From contig JAUPFP010000005.1 of NCBI GenBank assembly GCA_036925085.1, positions 6,719,855 through 6,783,854 on the forward strand: a DNA stretch of 64,000 nucleotides, written 5' to 3'. This DNA comes from Brachycybe producta (Eukaryota; Arthropoda; Diplopoda; Playtdesmida; Andrognathidae). The notes beneath the pieces are model-generated. The model was not told the DNA's origin, made no database searches, and saw only the letters and a list, made by a program, of their open reading frames with translations. Of this stretch, positions 58,287-64,000 are shown piece by piece. Position numbers and translations under genes: made by a program. Each line of letters opens with the position of its first letter. Within the stretch, counting starts at the first letter, position 1.

Positions 58287-58426
58287 ATGATGGAAAGTGA
58301 TTTGGCCTTGGCTAGAGCCCTTTGTGATTTGTCTTCCAAATCACCCCCTTCTTCGGACGCAAATTCCAGTGAAGAATCAACGAAAACGCATGCTGCAAGA
58401 CTTAAAGAGAAAATGGCCGGTTTCAG
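58287..58426 (+). CDS. First coding exon of an unrecognised gene
   Basis: An ATG pair at 58287/58290 opens a frame of 46 codons plus two bases, ending at a good donor AG|GTGAGA. The peptide begins MMESDLALARALCDLSSKSP, is Ser-rich in the middle (PSSDANSSEEST) and ends basic (AARLKEKMAGFR). No signal peptide or known domain is seen. ATTGG (inverted CCAAT) lies about 300 bp upstream near 57982. No second exon could be recognised before 64000, so the gene probably continues outside the window. It could be a false exon. Confidence 0.45.
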
Positions 58427-59309
58427 GTGAGAAATCAATAATAAATTTCATTTTAATCCAAATGTCTATTTAGTAAAAAATGCTAGTAATAAATAAAGAA
58501 ATAACGTATTTTTGCACTTTGTAACCCTGTTTTGTATTTTTGCAAGGAATGCTTAAAAGATTTTTTTTTCTTGGAAGAAATGTTATTTCCTTGTTTGTTT
58601 TTTTTTTTTCAAGGTAAAATAGTTTGTACCACATTTTTTTTCTTCTAGTTTCTATAAATTTTCTCAAGACATGATTGTTCTTGACTTAAGTGATAAGATA
58701 TACAGAGTGCAACGAAACTCGTCGTTGTTTCTTATCTGGTGTTTTATTCGACGTTATTGTAACACAAGTATCTCTAAATTGCCGGTAATAATGCAATAGT
58801 ATAAATATCATTGGTAGGCCTATATGCGACACCAACAACCTTCAGAAAAACCTGAAATATTTCACGTGTTTTTTTTCTTTTTCATATTTCTTTATTTATC
58901 CATTTATTCAGAATATTGAAGTCGGGTCCACATATAACTATGGACGTGACGTCACTTCTTTGTTGCTCAAATTGATAATTAAAGGAATGTGTGGAATGAG
59001 TCCATTTAATTATGCTACTAATTTTACTAATTTGTGAACCAATTTAAAATCTCAAAGAATAATTGAAATTCTTCTGACTGGTCAAATTGAACAATAATTG
59101 ATATTGTAAGAACACATGATGTTGGACAGTTAAACAATTGTTTTTTGTGGGAAACAAAAAATCACCGGAAGTGGTTGGAATTCTGTTAAATTCTCTCAAT
59201 TTGTGCGACCGCGTATAAATACTTAAAATTATTTGTATTATCATAAAATATAATAATGTAACGACCAGAAAGTTACATTTTGATTCATTCATTTAGAATA
59301 TCTCTTGCC

Positions 59310-59577
59310 CAGTGATTCTTAACCGGGGAATTCCACGAGAATTTTCAAATGTTTGCGAAAAATAGTAAATAAAAATAGGCAATAAATTCTCTTGTAATAT
59401 TTTATTCAAAAGTATGACGTAATTATTATTTAAATTAACTCTACTGCTTTACACGGCCATGTTGTAATTTACCACTGTCGAACTTAATGTGTCAGCCAAG
59501 TAGGGCGTAGGAGGTTCCCCGAGATTTTACGAAATATTTCAAGGGTTCCTCCAAACGAATAAGGTTGGGAATCACTA
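59310..59577. mobile_element. hAT-like MITE
   Basis: It starts CAGTGATTCTTAACCGGGG and ends AAGGTTGGGAATCACTA, near-inverse termini of hAT type. The flanks CTCTTGCC and CTCTTCTA share five of eight bases, consistent with a decayed 8-bp target duplication. There is no coding capacity. Confidence 0.7.
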
Positions 59578-62264
59578 CTCTTCTAGCCAATGTGGACTAG
59601 TATTTTGGGCAAAATGCAGTTTGCATTATGTTTACGTCAAGGCGCCGAATTAAATAATGTCTGAACGACATTTATAAATTTGCTTGTTTTAGTCATTTTG
59701 AAATATACGAAAAATGCTATTAGTTTTTACACATTCACTATCAAATGGTGGATTTTAAAAATTGGCCAGGAATTATGAAAAAATTAGTTAATTTACACTT
59801 AAAATAAATGCAATTCTTTGAATGGCATGCCATAAAAATGTTTGTCACCAAAGCTTGATTGAAGACTAGACTACTAGCCTAGACAAAGACTAGTTATTGA
59901 TGCTAATTTGACCTCCAACCTCTAACTTTAACTCCGAATTAGGGCTATTATCTGATTGTATAACAAAATAAAAGTTTAGGACTTTTAATGACATACTGTA
60001 ATTTAGTCCTCTTGTAAGTTAACGTGTTTTTTTTTTTGGGGGGGGGGGGGGGGTTCTTCTTCCGCAACAATTTACAGTTTGTGAGAAAAATCAATCACTG
60101 TCACATCATCTTTTTGTTTTCCTAAACAAGCAAACAAGACAATTCTATTTTATGTGATTTTCTTGCAAAAAATTTTGGTGATCGTTTTCTTACAAAATGC
60201 CTGGATGAGACAATTGTTTGTCTAGGTCACATGGTTGACCTATTGTTTTCATCTCTCTGAATACTTTTTTATACAAGAAACAATCATAATGATATACATT
60301 TGTTTTTGTTTTATTTTAGGACCTCACAAACTAAAAAAAAAATTACATACAATAGAAATATATGACGTATTATTTTTGGACTTATTTTTGCCAAATATTT
60401 TTTGTGACTTGCTTAAAAAAACACGTCATACATGTCAATGTAAATATTTATGATGACTACGTGTTTGCACTAGGATCGTAGAGGCTAGAGATACTTTTCT
60501 TATTCAGAAATGACGTATATGATCCACTAGATAATAAATGTTATACAGTGCATAATAATAATTATTTAAAAAAAAAGTTTCAAAATGTTTTTTTTTCTTC
60601 TTACCTTGCCCTTGACTTTATCCTCAACTTAGAATTTTTTTTATAAAATAAAAATGCTGCAGGGTTAATTATAACTTTACTACCCTACTAACTTAAAAAT
60701 AAATATGAATCGAATTTTAAGAATTTTTCTTTTTTGTATGAATTTACAAAACAATTTTATCCTTTGCCATAATCTTAATAAGATTACTTTTGATAATAAA
60801 AAAATTAAGACATTTTTTTATAATTTACGTGACAAAAATACCTGTAATTGTTTACAGATTTTTAGGGGCACCTTCAAGGTTTTGAATAAGATTCGGTTAT
60901 TATGTTGTCACTAAGGTTAAATTGTTGTGACTTAAATAATTATTCTTGAAAGTGGTCTTTATATCTTTTTTTTTGTTACATGTATGAATTTTCTAAACAA
61001 CTTTTTACGTAAGATTTGAAAATAACTCTTCTTAGATAATATGTATTCTAAAAGCAGCAATTTCAAAGTTTCTGTTTTCATTTTTTCCACTTCAATTTAT
61101 GCCAAAATGTGAAAAAAAAATTTTCTTTCAATTCAATCCGTCATAAAAAGTCTTAATTAATATTTAAATATATTAAATGCGTGTTTCCAATGTACAATCT
61201 AATGGGTTAGTTTAACAAAATAATGATTTTAGTATTTCAAGTTGTTCAGTTATTAAGCAATAGTCAATTTTATCTTATTCATGTCCATAACTGATATGAC
61301 ATCCCCGGGGTCGCAGACTTTAGGGACGTCCTGTTTTGGTTTGGGGCCAAGTGCTGCCCACGTTCTCTAGATTTCGAAAAGGGCCAGATCTGAACTCAGG
61401 GATCGATATCATCTGTAAAGGATGCTCTTAATTATATTATGATTCTTTGTTCTACTTTTCTAGTTTTTAAAACATTTTCAAGTTTTTTCTTAATGTTTTT
61501 TTTTTAAATAGTGTATCCATAATCTTGATGACATTTTGGCATTTTGACAATTAAGATTAGTTATTTTACTAATCTTAATTAAATAAACTGGACTAACAGA
61601 AAAGTCAATAATATAAATAGTAGACAATCATATTTAAATGTCTAGATTTATTGCTTTGGTCTTCACGATTTTGTTCAACATGTTATTTGTTAAATGTTAA
61701 CTATAAATTTAAAATTAAGAGACCCAAGATTAGATAAAAATGCGCCTATTGTTTTATCATAATTTATAATATTATGCCCACCTGTTGTTGCCATAAAGAT
61801 ATGAAACACCTACAAAAAAAACACTTTTCTACAAACATAGTGTTTAAAGATTAATGCCATGACCGTGAATTTTATATTTGACCACGAACTTGGCCCATAT
61901 TAGAATGTCTAAGTGTAATATTTGAATTAGACGGAAAAAAATGGCCCAAATTTATTGATTGAACTTGTTACCTATGTTTTATAGGTCTTATCATAAATGC
62001 GTGCTTTCAAAAAATGTAGCGAAAATGGTTTTAGGGCAGTGTGACCTTATGGGAATTGAGTATTAGGTCAAATGGCTGTAGGGGTTGTCTTTAGGGCAAG
62101 TGTTAGCATCGCCTTATGATAGCTTCATTTACTTCAGGTTAAACTAAAAAGCATGTGAATTTAAATTTTATACTTTAATTATATATTGTTACTTTTTCAC
62201 TTTGTTTCAGTTTTGCAAAAATTAATAAGGTTAACCAATAACTTTTAAGGAGCAAATTGTAAAG

Positions 62265-62520
62265 AAATTTTAAAATTTGTTTAGAGACTATATAACAATA
62301 AAGAAAATAGAAACTGAGGTTTTTTTTTTTTAGATATTTTCGAAAATAAACTTATTGTGCAGATTTGAAAATATTTGCGTGAAAAATCTCAATGAATAAT
62401 TAGTTTATATCATAAAAAGTTTATTCTAAAATACCATCAATAACATTAACATCTACGGGTTTTCTTTTTACTTAGGTTAAAATCTTGAATTTTTGTTTCT
62501 AGTTGATAGCAAAGTAAATT
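62265..62520. mobile_element. Diverged family A MITE
   Basis: It carries GATATTTTCGAAAATAAACT on the left and AGTTTATTCTAAAATACCAT on the right. The outer arms are heavily changed. Confidence 0.45.
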
Positions 62521-62819
62521 CTAACTAATGAAGGAATCAGTCATTTTTGAGTTTTTACCATGTTAAATGTTTATTTAATTTAACTTACATTCAATATAAT
62601 TTCTAAAATTAATATGGCAACTTTATTAATTTTGTCTTTATTCAAAACAAAATTGGTGAACACATTCTAAAACAAAAGTTGAGCATAAAATTAATTCCTT
62701 AAAGACTTAAATTCCTAATAGACATATTACAGTCATTATAGAAAAGGTTGTCAAGTACACATTTTAAGTTTTTTAAAGCTTAATTTAAGGTGCAAACGCT
62801 TCTTTGTCGTCGATTGACG

Positions 62820-63085
62820 ACGATTATTCTTCCTTTTCAGGAGCTTAAGTGAAGAAAAACTAGTTGTTTATAAACTAGAAAAGTAGCTGAATCACTTAAA
62901 AGGTATATTCATGTTTGATGTCTTCCAAAATAAACATTTTGAAACTCATAAAAAGCTGATTTTTAAAGATACCAAACATGACTCTTCAGCGATTGAACAA
63001 CTACTTTTCTAGTTTCTAAAACACTTTCAGGTTTCTCTTCATATTGCACCTGAAAGACGCAATAATCGGAGTTCCAGATTCTTTC
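62820..63085. mobile_element. Family A MITE near the window end
   Basis: The left arm is AACTAGAAAAGTAGCTGAAT after CGATTATTCTTCCTTTTCAG. The right arm is CAACTACTTTTCTAGTTTCT before CACCTGAAAGACGCAATAAT. It is one of the better preserved copies. Confidence 0.8.
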
Positions 63086-63259
63086 ACACTTTAAGCCGCC
63101 TTAGTAATTTTTTTTTAAAAAAAAATAAGCTTATGGCAGATTAAAAATGATTAAATTTTCAGCAGACGATATTTTTTAATCTTTGTTCGTAATAAGTTTA
63201 TTTTAAAATGTATCAACATAAAAATACTGTTAAGTGATTCAGTTATTATTTTATTGCCT

Positions 63260-63505
63260 GATAGAAAATAGGAATGTCATATGACAGTAAATTGTTAAAT
63301 TTATGTCATAACTTTGTAACAGTCACTCACACAAGCAAATCACAAAATATGATTATGACAATTTTTGTTATATTACTAACAGTGATTAGGCCTCCTGTAA
63401 AACATAAAATTAGTCATGAAATAATAGCGCATAGAGTAACATCATAATATATGACTGTCACAATTTTATTTAAATGTCTCCTGTAATTGAGGCCTCAAGT
63501 TTCTA
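63260..63505. mobile_element. Palindromic MITE, family C, second copy
   Basis: It shows TGTCATATGACAGTAAATTG on one side and TATGACTGTCACAATT with CCTGTAATTGAGGCCTCAAG on the other. This is the inverse orientation of the copy at 34705-34940. Confidence 0.6.
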
Positions 63506-64000
63506 AAAGAATTTGAAGTTTTTCTTAATGTAGCACTTGGATTAATTAGTGTTATTGAACTTTTATAAGAAACTATTTTATTAAATTACTGCTACATTTG
63601 TTTTTGTTAAAGTTTATTTATTTTTCATTATAATTTTGGCAAAAAAAATATTAATAAATAATAACTCCTTTTCTACTGGTTAGAATAAAACGTCAATATT
63701 AACTTTGAAGTCGTTGTTGCTATGACAAAATTTGTCTTTATTCGTATTGTGCCATGTTATAAAATGGCAAACCGGATATTTATTAAGCCTAGTGAAGTAT
63801 ATGTTAAGGAGGGAGGAGGTGGTGACTCTTTTTCTGTACATTGATCCCAAAAATAGGCTTTAGAAAGCTGTGCTTTTTTGAGCATAACAAGTTAACCGAC
63901 ACTAGTACCACCTATAGGTTGAATTTTCTTGTCGATTTTTTTATGTTCGCGGTGGATGATGATAGTCTCTTTTCTAATCTTAGACTAAAAAAATAAAAAA

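Larger units (their letters stand above)
58427..64000. other. Intron or intergenic region at the window end
   Basis: No coding exon is supported. It contains a hAT-like MITE (59310-59577), a poly-T/poly-G run at 60029-60053, family A copies (about 61410-61500, 62265-62520, 62820-63085, fragments to 63250) and a family C copy (63260-63505). Confidence 0.6.

Noticed and set aside
59044-59292. 82-codon minus-strand frame, and similar frames at 58470, 60235 and 60705
   Set aside because: AT-rich chance frames with no domain, start context or splice support.

Overview
The window is nuclear DNA of a bilaterian invertebrate, most likely a protostome. Genes are split by GT-AG introns, the background is AT-rich, and non-coding DNA is crowded with short palindromic transposons. 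The protostome guess rests on the kinesin tail, whose wording resembles fly unc-104 more than vertebrate KIF1A. The species cannot be named from this sequence.

Layout. 1-1949: intergenic, with one palindromic MITE. 1950-15648 (+): a five-exon gene for a small secreted protein with a PAN/apple-like part and an F5/8C fucolectin-like domain. Its third intron holds a whole-looking, very young Ty3/Gypsy LTR retrotransposon (3333-14815, minus strand), which itself sits in what looks like an older hAT fragment. 15649-20830: intergenic, with a degenerate minisatellite and a MITE. 20830-23170 (+): a complete RER1 gene (199 aa) with a non-coding first exon and a tiny upstream ORF. 23170-29764: non-coding, containing MITEs, a tandem repeat split by a 591-bp element, a tRNA-derived SINE and a possible promoter. 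29765-55200 (+): a complete kinesin-3 gene (unc-104/KIF1A type). Its 37 coding exons join in frame to give 1677 aa. Intron 1 holds a 21-bp minisatellite and a nested antisense two-exon gene (32008-33551). 58287-58426 (+): the first coding exon of an unrecognised gene that leaves the window. The rest is MITE-rich intergenic or intronic DNA.

The host genes are not an operon or pathway. RER1 recycles ER membrane proteins from the Golgi, the kinesin carries synaptic-vesicle precursors along microtubules, and the lectin-like protein is secreted.

The points most worth a second look are the roughly 1000-residue region of unknown function behind the integrase of the LTR element, its UUUAAAC frameshift site and its gag start inside the LTR; a duplicated, probably mutually exclusive exon pair plus a 30-nt cassette and a possible 3-nt micro-exon in the kinesin; the nested antisense gene; and at least six palindromic MITE families, one with about 15-20 copies here. 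All splice sites were assigned by eye from phase, consensus and protein similarity; no alignment or search could be run.
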